Positions 32,079 through 39,697 of a DNA stretch of 42,192 nucleotides are shown piece after piece; the first letter of the stretch is position 1; the number at the start of each line of letters is the position of its first letter. A program made the translations under genes and the position numbers. Source of the stretch: Thermoflexales bacterium (GTDB lineage Bacteria > Chloroflexota > Anaerolineae > B4-G1 > SLSP01); the NCBI GenBank assembly GCA_007125545.1, contig SLDA01000578.1, forward strand, positions 1 to 42,192. Reading direction: 5' to 3'. Under the pieces are notes generated by a model that did not search any database, was not told the origin of the DNA, and was given only the letters and a program-made list of their open reading frames with translations.

Positions 32079-33785
32079 ATGGAGGTAAGTGGGTTTCTGA
32101 CCTCACAAGTCGGTTACGACCTGGGCGACCCAAAGCGCGCCCTTATTCGGAGTCACAAACGTAGCTATCTCCCCGAGGATGCTACCTATCAGGTGCTGCT
32201 TGCCGGGGATAAGGGATGTGGCGACGCTCCTGTGCTATCCGGGGACGTACACTATTGGGGCGAGGTGTGGCAGGTGCATTGGTGGGAGATCGACTTCTCT
32301 GCCCTGCAGGATGCCGGCAACTACGTGATCGTGGTCCATGCCACCGCACCCGACGATCATGTAAGGCATACACTGCTCCGCAGTGAGATGGTCGAGGTGG
32401 GTGAAAACCTCCTCTGGAAGAAGACGGTCGAGCCCATTGCTCTGGAGCAAATGGAGGCGCGGGCCCGGCTGGCGCGCAACGGCATCGGCTGGAAGGATTG
32501 CGGCGCCGAGTGGCGCGAGGCTAATAGCCACGCGAGCACCTTGATCGGTCTCTGCGAGTTGCTATCCCTCGGTTTCGAGTGGCTGACGCCCGACCAGATC
32601 GAGCGCCTGCGCCGGCAGATCCTGCACGGCTGTGACTACCTGGCGCTGCTCCAGGATGCGGGAAGCCGTGTTGGGGCGCCGCCGGGCGCCCTCGTCCACG
32701 AGATTCCTAATCATCTGGTTGTGATCCCCGGTGACAGCGCTCAGGCAGTCGTGGCGCTGGCGCATGCCGGTCGCTTGCTTGCCGACACCCACCCGGAGAA
32801 GAGCGCTGAGTACATCCATCGCGCCGCCCGCGCGATGAACTATCTCATCCTCGAAGCGGAGCCTTACAAGGGCGGGAACTTCTCGGCGATGAACCATGGC
32901 GCGCCGGACGACTTCGAGGTGCCCGATGAGTTTATGACGCGGGACCTGGCCATGATGATGTGGGGCTGTGTCCAGCTTTTTGCCGGCGGACAGACCTCCT
33001 ATAAGCGCCACGCAATTCGCTTTGCGCGTGAGATTATGGCGCGCCAGGTCCCCGAGAAGGAGGCGGAGGACGGACTCCACGGTCATTTCTATACGTTCGC
33101 CTCCGCTACCATCACCGAGAAAGCGAACTGCCACCACCACGTAGGACACGACACCGGCACAACCTTTCCGCACTTCATTGCCCCCCTGCTTGATATGGCA
33201 ACCCGCTGGGCCGACCATCCCGATGTGCCCCTGTGGCATAGCTGTGTGCGCCGCTTCGCTGAGGGTTACCTCGTACCGGCGTGCAAGCGCAACCCCTTTT
33301 ACTTGCTGCCTATGGGGGTCTTTCCAGGTGAGGGATTGCTGAGCTTTTGCGGTCCCTGGCACGGGATCAACACCAGCTACGGCTTTGGTGCTATGCTCGC
33401 AGTCGCTTGTGAAGGAGTAAGCCCTGACCCTGCCTTGCGGCAGATTGCGGTGGGTAATCTCCAGTGGTTCTGTGGTCTAAACGCCGGGATCACCTCAAAG
33501 AGCTTCGACGGTTGCGTGATCTGGCGCGATGAGGTACCTGAGGGGCAGGCCGTGGCTTACAGTCAAATCTATGGCGTGGGCCGGCGCTGGACGGGCAACT
33601 GGACCGGCATCCGTGGCTCCGTACCCAACGGCTTTGACGTGAATCCGCAGTTCCAGCTCGTGGTCGAGCCCACCGTCGCTAATGACGAACCGTTACTCTA
33701 CACAGATGAGGATTGGATCCCCCATGGTGCCGGATTTCTCGCAGGGTTATCCGCGTTGCGGGCTAAGAAACGGTTCGAGACCTGA
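32079..33785 (+). CDS. GH9-like protein: N-terminal Ig-like domain plus (alpha/alpha)6 barrel
   Basis: Residues 4-105 look like the CelD N-terminal Ig-like domain found before GH9 cellulase modules (SGFLTSQVGYDLGDPKRALI). Residues 110-568 resemble the GH9 (alpha/alpha)6 barrel, with AMNYLILEA and a closing segment YTDEDWIPHGAGFLAGLSAL in the place of the GH9 end region. In true GH9 enzymes the catalytic base is the second Asp of DAGD. Here the matching stretch is WKDCGAEWRE (139-147), with Asp140 kept and the second position Ala143 or displaced to Glu144. Catalysis is therefore uncertain, and it may act on another glycan or not be hydrolytic. There is no signal peptide. It leads a run of plus-strand genes with deoC next (31-base gap). 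Confidence 0.72.
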   Translation: MEVSGFLTSQVGYDLGDPKRALIRSHKRSYLPEDATYQVLLAGDKGCGDAPVLSGDVHYWGEVWQVHWWEIDFSALQDAGNYVIVVHATAPDDHVRHTLLRSEMVEVGENLLWKKTVEPIALEQMEARARLARNGIGWKDCGAEWREANSHASTLIGLCELLSLGFEWLTPDQIERLRRQILHGCDYLALLQDAGSRVGAPPGALVHEIPNHLVVIPGDSAQAVVALAHAGRLLADTHPEKSAEYIHRAARAMNYLILEAEPYKGGNFSAMNHGAPDDFEVPDEFMTRDLAMMMWGCVQLFAGGQTSYKRHAIRFAREIMARQVPEKEAEDGLHGHFYTFASATITEKANCHHHVGHDTGTTFPHFIAPLLDMATRWADHPDVPLWHSCVRRFAEGYLVPACKRNPFYLLPMGVFPGEGLLSFCGPWHGINTSYGFGAMLAVACEGVSPDPALRQIAVGNLQWFCGLNAGITSKSFDGCVIWRDEVPEGQAVAYSQIYGVGRRWTGNWTGIRGSVPNGFDVNPQFQLVVEPTVANDEPLLYTDEDWIPHGAGFLAGLSALRAKKRFET

Positions 33786-33816
33786 ACTCAAGAGTGTGGA
33801 TGCGAAAAGGAGTGAG

Positions 33817-34509
33817 ATGACTGTTCAAGATATACACCGGTACTTGGATCATGCCGTTCTTCAACCGGAAATGACGCGTCAGAAGGCGATCGAGGCCATC
33901 CAGCTTGGCATAGACTACAAAGTGCGCACCGTCTGCGTTCGTCCTTGCGACATCGAGCTGTGTGCAGAGATGTGTCGCGGCACGGAGACCGAGGTTTCGT
34001 GCGTGGTGGCTTTTCCACATGGCTGCACATCCAGCCTCGTCAAGGCAGACGAGGCGAGGCGGTACATCGCCGCGGGTACGAACGAGATCGATATGGTCGT
34101 CAACTTCGGATATGTTCGGTCGGCACTCTGGGACGATGTGGTTGCGGATATCCGGGCGGTCACCGACATAGCGCGACCTGCGGGCGTGCTGGTGAAGGTG
34201 ATTTTCGAGACCGCCTATCTCACGATCCCAGAGATCCGGCGGACAACCGAGTGTGCGATTGAGGCCGAGGCTGACTTTGTCAAGACATCCACCGGTTTTG
34301 GCGGGCAGGGGGCGACGGTCGAGGCAGTTCAGGCTATGCTGGATACAGCACGGGGTCGGATTAAGGTCAAGCCCTCGGGTGGCATTCGCGACCGCGCAAG
34401 GGCCGAGATGTTCATCGAAATGGGGGCGGAGCGCATCGGTAACGGGTACAGTTCCACCGAAGCGATTTGCGCAGGCGCAGTCGCAACCAGCGATCCCGAC
34501 ACGTACTGA
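33817..34509 (+). CDS. deoC: Deoxyribose-phosphate aldolase
   Basis: This is a class I aldolase of 230 residues that splits 2-deoxyribose 5-phosphate to acetaldehyde and glyceraldehyde 3-phosphate. The Schiff-base Lys156 is in DFVKTSTGF, the second Lys185 is in KVKPSGGIRD, and Asp92 is in EIDMVVNFG. AFPHGCTSSLVK and KVIFETAYL are family segments. The frame is open 45 codons upstream, overlapping the GH9-like gene, but AAAGGAG just before the ATG at 33817 and the family N-terminus settle the start. It is followed by a ribokinase gene (64-base gap), so ribose or deoxyribose salvage is likely. Confidence 0.95.
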   Translation: MTVQDIHRYLDHAVLQPEMTRQKAIEAIQLGIDYKVRTVCVRPCDIELCAEMCRGTETEVSCVVAFPHGCTSSLVKADEARRYIAAGTNEIDMVVNFGYVRSALWDDVVADIRAVTDIARPAGVLVKVIFETAYLTIPEIRRTTECAIEAEADFVKTSTGFGGQGATVEAVQAMLDTARGRIKVKPSGGIRDRARAEMFIEMGAERIGNGYSSTEAICAGAVATSDPDTY

Positions 34510-34573
34510 GCGAGCGCTGCAGGTTTTAGGTAAACGAATACTTGATCATGTACATGCGGAGGGGGTAGGATTC

Positions 34574-35497
34574 ATGCCTGAGCCCATCGTCGTCATTGGA
34601 AGCTCGAACGTCGATTTCATTATGAAGATGGACCATCTGCCGGCACGGGACGAAACTGTAACCGGCGCGGTCTTTATGCAGACCTTCGGCGGGAAGGGTG
34701 CGAACCAGGCAGTTGCCGCGGGACGCGCCGGCGGCAACATCATCTTCGTCAACTGCGTGGGGGATGATCCCTACGCAGGGACGATGGTCGCAGGTTACGA
34801 GGTCAGCGGGGTGCGGACCGATCGCATCTTTCACGAAACCGGCATTGCCAGCGGGGCGGCGCTGGTGATGGTCGGCGAGGGCGGGCACAACTATCTCTCT
34901 GTTGCGTCCGGCGCTAACGGCAGGCTGACACCTGAACGAATCGACAGCGTACGTGACCTCATCGCCGGGGCTTCCTATGTGCTGATGCAGTTTGAGATTC
35001 CCGCTGAATCTATCGCTCGGGCGCTTGATATCGCGGCGGAGGAGCGGGTGCCGGTCGTATGGAACTATGCGCCGGCCAATCCCTTCGACATCTCCCAACT
35101 TGACAAGGTGGAGATCCTGGTGGCGAATGAACCCGAGGTCGCTACCCTCACCGGGATTACGGTGACGAATACAGCCTCAGCGGCTGATGCTGCCCAGGCA
35201 CTACGGGCACTCGGGGTGAGCACCGCCATCATCACCTTGGGCGAGGCGGGTTCCGTGATCGCGGCCGAGGACGGCATCGAGCACGTGTCAGCCTTTCCCG
35301 TCGAGGCTGTAGACACGACGGCAGCCGGTGACACCTACTGTGGTTGTCTCGTGGTGGCGTTGGCCGAGGGAAAGACTCTGCCGGAGGCGGTGCGCTTCGC
35401 CGGTGCAGCCGCAGCGCTCTCGGTACAGAAGCTCGGTGCTCAGCCCTCGATGCCCTGGCGCGAGGATATCGATGCGTTTCTGGCCGAACGAGGATGA
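34574..35497 (+). CDS. rbsK: Ribokinase (PfkB family)
   Basis: This PfkB-family sugar kinase of 307 residues fits ribokinase best. The N-terminal VVIGSSNVDFIMKMDHLP and GGKGANQAVAAGRAGG (39-54) are the ribokinase motif, and the catalytic Asp253 is in AAGDTYCG. NEPEVATLTG matches the region near the ATP site. The open frame extends 107 codons further upstream, but the ATG at 34574 has GGAGG and TAGGA before it and gives the expected length. The product, ribose 5-phosphate, suits the neighbouring deoC. Another pentose kinase activity is possible. The stop overlaps the start of the GNAT gene by four bases (ATGA). Confidence 0.93.
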   Translation: MPEPIVVIGSSNVDFIMKMDHLPARDETVTGAVFMQTFGGKGANQAVAAGRAGGNIIFVNCVGDDPYAGTMVAGYEVSGVRTDRIFHETGIASGAALVMVGEGGHNYLSVASGANGRLTPERIDSVRDLIAGASYVLMQFEIPAESIARALDIAAEERVPVVWNYAPANPFDISQLDKVEILVANEPEVATLTGITVTNTASAADAAQALRALGVSTAIITLGEAGSVIAAEDGIEHVSAFPVEAVDTTAAGDTYCGCLVVALAEGKTLPEAVRFAGAAAALSVQKLGAQPSMPWREDIDAFLAERG

Positions 35498-36105
35498 GCA
35501 AGCCAAATCAGGACCCACGGGAGGAGCGCTATGCCTTCCCGAACTTCCCGATCCTCACCACCGAGCGCCTGATTCTGCGTGAGGTGGTCGTTGATGATGC
35601 TGCGGATCTGGTCACCTTGCGCGGAGATCCCGAGGTCCAGCGCTACGATGAAGACGCCGAGCTGATAGCAGATGTCGCAGCGGCGGCTCGCCTCATAGAG
35701 GAGATGGCAGCCTGGTACCAGTCTGGAGAGGCCATCACTTGGGGCGTGACGCTGCGGGGCGAGGGGCGCGTCATCGGCCTTTTTGCCCTGTACTTCTGGG
35801 AACGCCGCTATTACGCCGGCTCCATCGGGTATGACCTCGCGAAGGCGTACTGGCGCCAAGGCATCGCCACAGAGGCCGGGTGCGCGGTCGTGGCCTGCGG
35901 TTTCAACACCCTACACCTGCATCGCATCAACGCGGACGCACGGATGGAGAACACCGCGTCCATCCGGCTGCTGACGCGTCTGGGCTTCAAGCACGAGGGC
36001 GTGCGCCGCGAGTGCGTGCTTGATCCGGATGGGAGCTGGCAGAACTGGGGCATTTTTGGCATCCTGGAATCCGAGTACCCGGTCCAGCTCCGGGATGGTC
36101 CCTAG
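35494..36105 (+). CDS. GNAT N-acetyltransferase (RimJ/RimL type)
   Basis: This 203-residue GNAT acetyltransferase is of the RimJ/RimL branch. ILTTERLILREVVVDDA is the usual beginning of that branch. The acetyl-CoA loop is near GYDLAKAYWRQGIATEAG (R/Q-x-x-G-x-A), and RINADARMENTASIRLLTRLGF is the conserved C-terminal part. The start ATG overlaps the ribokinase stop (ATGA), so translation is probably coupled. The longer open frame upstream is inside the ribokinase gene and not used. The substrate is unknown; ribosomal proteins, peptides or small amines are possible. Confidence 0.92.
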   Translation: MSKPNQDPREERYAFPNFPILTTERLILREVVVDDAADLVTLRGDPEVQRYDEDAELIADVAAAARLIEEMAAWYQSGEAITWGVTLRGEGRVIGLFALYFWERRYYAGSIGYDLAKAYWRQGIATEAGCAVVACGFNTLHLHRINADARMENTASIRLLTRLGFKHEGVRRECVLDPDGSWQNWGIFGILESEYPVQLRDGP

Positions 36106-36173
36106 TCGGTGTGCTGAGGGACTGCCTATAGAAAAAGCGGGCAAGTCCAACTCCAGCTACCGGGAGGTGAACG

Positions 36174-37565
36174 ATGAGCAACGGCGAAGCCAGACCCAAC
36201 ATCCTTTTCTTGATGACGGATCAGCAGCGCTGGGACGCGATGGGCTGCAGTGGCGGGTGGGTACGCACACCAAATATGGATCGTATCGCCTCTGAAGGTA
36301 TGCGCTTCAGCCGTTGTGTCACGAATTCGCCGGTCTGCATTCCGGCGCGTGTGTCGATGGCGACCGGATGGTATCCGCACAACACCGGAGTCTGGCAGAA
36401 TTTACCCTACGCCATGCCGCCCGAAACTCCCACCTGGATGCAGGTGATCCGAGACGCCGGGTACTGCACCAGCGTCTTCGGCAAGACCCACTTGCATGAG
36501 CACAGCGGGGACCTGCGCGACCGCGAGCACCTGATCCGCGCCTATGGGCTGGATGTCGTGGACGAGATCGGGGGGCCGCGTGCCAGTGCGCGCGTGAAAA
36601 GCCATATGACGGAGATGTGGCAGCGGCGCGGCCTCTGGGAGGCCTATCGCGACGACTATTCCGAGCGCTTTAGCAATAAGCCCCACGTCGTGCGCCCTTC
36701 GACGCTACCCCTGGACGCCTATGCCGACGTCTACGTGGGTCAGCAGGCCAAACATTATCTGGAGCGGCTCGATACGGACGCACCCTGGTTCTGCTGGGTG
36801 AGCTTCGGCGGGCCGCACGAGCCCTGGGATACGCCCGAGCCCTATGCCGGCCTATATGACCCCGAGCAGATGCCGCCGCCGGTTCCCAAACCTGGGCCAG
36901 CTGAATCTCGCCCGACCGGTTACCTGGACGAACGCTTGGCTAACGCACCTGCCCTCGAGCCGGGTGAAGCCGCCAGGCTACGTGCTGATTACGCGGGCAA
37001 GGTGACCCTTATCGACGACCAGGTTGGCGAGATCCTGGAGGTTATCGCGGCGCGCGGCGAGCTGGACAACACGATCATCACGCTGACCTCCGACCACGGT
37101 GAGTTGAACGGAGACTACGGCTTGATCTACAAGGAGACCTTTCTCAACGGCGCTGTTCGGGTACCGCTGCTGGTACGCACTCCGTGGATGCCGGGCAGCT
37201 CCGCCGCCGGTCGCGTATGCGATACCCCCGTAGAGTGGTTTGATCTGGGACCGACCCTGGTCGAGCTCGCCGGCGCGGAGCTCAACCACCGGCAGTTCGC
37301 GCGCTCGCTCGTGCCGGTGCTCGAAGACCCCCGACGTCTCCATCGAGATGAGGCCATCTCCGAGCTTCGGGGAGAGGTGATGGTAATGGATCGCCGGTGG
37401 AAACTGGTGCTCAATCGCAGTGGTCGGCCCTATCTGCTGTTCGATCTGCACAACGATCCCCAGGAAATGCGGAATCTGATTGGCGCTCCGGGCATTGACG
37501 CCGTTACCGAACCGCTGCGCCTACGGATCCTGGAGCGCATCCTGCAGTCGCAAGTGTACCGGTAG
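36174..37565 (+). CDS. Cys-type sulfatase, second copy
   Basis: This type I sulfatase of 463 residues has PNILFLMTDQQRWDAMGCSGG at the metal-site start and the active Cys55 in CIPARVSMATG (C-x-P-x-R). Formylglycine generation must come from a maturase elsewhere. The second metal site TSDHGELNGDYGLIYKETF is standard, unlike the altered KVDHN of the first sulfatase. The closing block YLLFDLHNDPQEMRNLI is the usual sulfatase end. There is no signal peptide. SD GGGAGG precedes the ATG. It follows the GNAT gene by 68 bases and may share the operon that starts with the GH9-like gene. The substrate is unknown. Confidence 0.95.
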   Translation: MSNGEARPNILFLMTDQQRWDAMGCSGGWVRTPNMDRIASEGMRFSRCVTNSPVCIPARVSMATGWYPHNTGVWQNLPYAMPPETPTWMQVIRDAGYCTSVFGKTHLHEHSGDLRDREHLIRAYGLDVVDEIGGPRASARVKSHMTEMWQRRGLWEAYRDDYSERFSNKPHVVRPSTLPLDAYADVYVGQQAKHYLERLDTDAPWFCWVSFGGPHEPWDTPEPYAGLYDPEQMPPPVPKPGPAESRPTGYLDERLANAPALEPGEAARLRADYAGKVTLIDDQVGEILEVIAARGELDNTIITLTSDHGELNGDYGLIYKETFLNGAVRVPLLVRTPWMPGSSAAGRVCDTPVEWFDLGPTLVELAGAELNHRQFARSLVPVLEDPRRLHRDEAISELRGEVMVMDRRWKLVLNRSGRPYLLFDLHNDPQEMRNLIGAPGIDAVTEPLRLRILERILQSQVYR

Positions 37566-37628
37566 CATTCCTGCCTCCGACGATCAGGCAACCACGGGTC
37601 ATGATTGCGGTATAGCTCATCTGGGTCT

Positions 37629-38447
37629 TCAGCGCAGCTCCCGATTGTGGCCCATCAATAGCCGTGCCAAGTTGCCGCCCTTTACCTGCTCTCGCTCCGC
37701 TTCTGATTCCCGATCCAGATGTGCATCCACGATGGTGGGTGTGCCTCCGCCCCAGACCATGCGGTCGACACCGAAGGCGTCAATCACCATGCGGGTGAAG
37801 CCTCGTGCGCTGCGGTAGAGCGGCGCATCCTTAGCGAAATGTCCCAGTCCGGATAGCTTCATATAGACTGTGTCGTACCGAGCCAGGTCGAGAAAGTCCG
37901 CGTACTCGACGGCGGTGCCCATGTTGGGTTCGGCAAGGTGGTCGATGAGGACCGTAAAATCGGGATAGTCCCGGATCATGCGCGCTACTTGCGCTCCGAA
38001 ATTGGGGCCTATATGCAACTCGATCACCAGACCGAGCTCGCCTGCTGTCTTCCACAGAGTGTGCACCCCCTCCTCATCGAAGGACTCGAAGTACGCCGTC
38101 TTACCGCGGTGAGCGTGGAAGCGCGTGGCTACGATACGCGGCTCTTTGCAGACGAGGTCGCGCAGCTTGCGCGGCGCATCGGCGTCGAGCGGATAGAAGA
38201 GGCTAGTGCCCCATAGCCGCGCCGGCTCACGCTCAAGACAGTCGAGGATTAGCCGGTGATCGTCGCCGTAGGGCTCCGGGTGTACCAGGACTGCCCGATC
38301 AATGCCCTCCGCCTCCATCCGCGCCACGTAATCAGCCAGTGGATCGGGCGAGCGCGCTTCTGGTCCGGGCGTATATGCGGCTCGGGGATGAAAAGGGTAC
38401 CGGCACGTGTCCGTGCTGAACATATGAGGGTTCCATTCGATGATCAT
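37629..38447 (-). CDS. Metal-dependent amidohydrolase (TIM-barrel, PDC-hydrolase-like)
   Basis: This 272-residue amidohydrolase-2 type TIM barrel is related to 2-pyrone-4,6-dicarboxylate lactonase and sugar-lactone hydrolases. Clues are the N-terminal WNPHMFSTD, a barrel His in ATRFHAHRG, VIELHIGPNFGAQV, and VLIDHLAEPNMG. The C-terminal GVDRMVWGGGTPTIV has the barrel-closing position where many members have GSDWP. The metal set is thus incomplete or altered. SD TGGAGGT is seven bases before the ATG. The gene follows the epimerase gene on the minus strand by 43 bases, so both may form an operon. A lactone or sugar-acid substrate is plausible but not shown. Confidence 0.83.
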   Translation of the reverse strand: MIIEWNPHMFSTDTCRYPFHPRAAYTPGPEARSPDPLADYVARMEAEGIDRAVLVHPEPYGDDHRLILDCLEREPARLWGTSLFYPLDADAPRKLRDLVCKEPRIVATRFHAHRGKTAYFESFDEEGVHTLWKTAGELGLVIELHIGPNFGAQVARMIRDYPDFTVLIDHLAEPNMGTAVEYADFLDLARYDTVYMKLSGLGHFAKDAPLYRSARGFTRMVIDAFGVDRMVWGGGTPTIVDAHLDRESEAEREQVKGGNLARLLMGHNRELR

Positions 38448-38490
38448 CGGTTTACCTCCATATCCGGAGCTTCCATCGGAACTGTCTGAT

Positions 38491-39498
38491 CTACCCGACC
38501 GCGTCGGCGTATGCGGTCAGAATCGCGTCCATCTCCTCGTTAATAGCCGCGTTGATTACCTTGCGGCGCTCGTCTTCGTCGAACCACGCCAGGGTGCGGC
38601 GGATGCCCTCGCGGAAGGGAATGGTGGCCCGGAAGCCGGGAACGTAGCGCTTGATCTTCGTGTTATCGAAGATCATGCTCCACGCCTTGTCGCCCAGCAA
38701 TCCCCCCGTCTTGCCCGGGTTCACTTTCGCGATGAAGTCTGAGGTGATGTGGACGATATTGGCTTTTACGCCCAATGCATCCGCAATCGTTTCGTAGATC
38801 TGATTCCACGTGAGCACCTCGTCTGAGGTGATGTGAAATGCATTGCCCAGGGTCTGTGGATTGCCTAATAGACCTACGAAGCCCTTGGCGAAGTCTCGAG
38901 CGTCAGTCACGGTCCAGAGTGACGAGCCGTCGCCGTGGACGATGATCGGCTTGCCCTTCAGCATGCGGTCGGCGAGGGTATAACACTTCCAGCTACCGAT
39001 AGCGACCGGAAAGACCGTGCCGTAGGTGAGTGAGGGGCGTACGATGACCGCGGGAAACCCCTCCTCGCGATATGCCTCCTCAAGACGTCGCTCGCACGCG
39101 ATCTTGTCGCGCGAGTATTGCCAGTAGGGATTGTGTAGGGGCGTCGACTCGGTGATGATAGGGTGAGCGGGCGGTTTCTGATAGGCGGAAGCCGAGCTGA
39201 TGAACACGTACTGGGGTGTCTTGCCGGAGAAAAGTGCGATATCCTGCTCAACATCTTGACGCGTAAAGGCAATCCAGTTGACCACGGCGTCAAACGTCAT
39301 CCCTGCCAAGACTGCTTTCATCTCCGCCGGTTGGTGGTAGTCGGCGACGAGGCTGTGGACACCGGGAATCTCGTCTGTGACCCGAGCACGCGCCGTCTTG
39401 CCGCGGTTGAGGTGATAGAGCTCTATGCCCTGCTGCAAGGCCAGCACGCTGACGTCGCTGCTGATATTGCCGGTGCCGCCGATAAAGAGAACGCGCAT
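38491..39498 (-). CDS. NAD-dependent epimerase/dehydratase (atypical SDR)
   Basis: This 335-residue extended/atypical short-chain dehydrogenase has the nucleotide motif GGTGNISSDV (residues 7-16) and FISSASAYQKPP with the active Ser and Tyr-like stretch. It has WQYSRDKIACE, in which YxxxK is intact, and VRPSLTYG. This Rossmann protein probably epimerises or dehydrates a nucleotide-linked or free sugar. HGDGSSLWTVTDARDFAKGF and FHITSDEVLTWNQIYE are typical of the family. The open frame runs 44 codons further upstream, but GGAGG eight bases before the ATG at 39498 and the motif position fix the start. A promoter lies upstream, divergent from the rhamnosidase. Confidence 0.92.
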   Translation of the reverse strand: MRVLFIGGTGNISSDVSVLALQQGIELYHLNRGKTARARVTDEIPGVHSLVADYHQPAEMKAVLAGMTFDAVVNWIAFTRQDVEQDIALFSGKTPQYVFISSASAYQKPPAHPIITESTPLHNPYWQYSRDKIACERRLEEAYREEGFPAVIVRPSLTYGTVFPVAIGSWKCYTLADRMLKGKPIIVHGDGSSLWTVTDARDFAKGFVGLLGNPQTLGNAFHITSDEVLTWNQIYETIADALGVKANIVHITSDFIAKVNPGKTGGLLGDKAWSMIFDNTKIKRYVPGFRATIPFREGIRRTLAWFDEDERRKVINAAINEEMDAILTAYADAVG

Positions 39499-39545
39499 TG
39501 TATGTGCCTCCGGATCATAAGGTTTGGAAGATGGTCGTGGGGGTG

Positions 39546-39573
39546 ATGATAACTTGCTCTCTGAGACATGCAA
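39546..39573 (-). promoter_or_regulatory. Promoter for the epimerase-amidohydrolase genes
   Basis: On the minus strand TTGCAT (39568-39573), 16 bases, TATCAT (39546-39551), about 50 bases before the ATG. Moderate match. Confidence 0.45.
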
Positions 39574-39606
39574 GACGAGGTCGCCCACGGCGCTGATTGA
39601 ACTGAT

Positions 39607-39635
39607 TTGCAGACTTCTGTGAGCTGCCATACAAT
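39607..39635 (+). promoter_or_regulatory. Promoter for the rhamnosidase gene
   Basis: TTGCAG (39607-39612), a 17-base spacer, TACAAT (39630-39635), 62 bases before the ATG. The same -35 hexamer and spacing occur at the GH9-like operon promoter. Confidence 0.6.
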
Positions 39636-39697
39636 TATGCCAATCGGCAGTCTAAGTCATCGATCCGCCGTTTCTATCGCTGGAGGTCTGGAGAACT

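Noticed and set aside
32562-33362. 266-codon open frame on minus
   Set aside because: Antisense to the GH9-like gene, with no family features or ribosome site.
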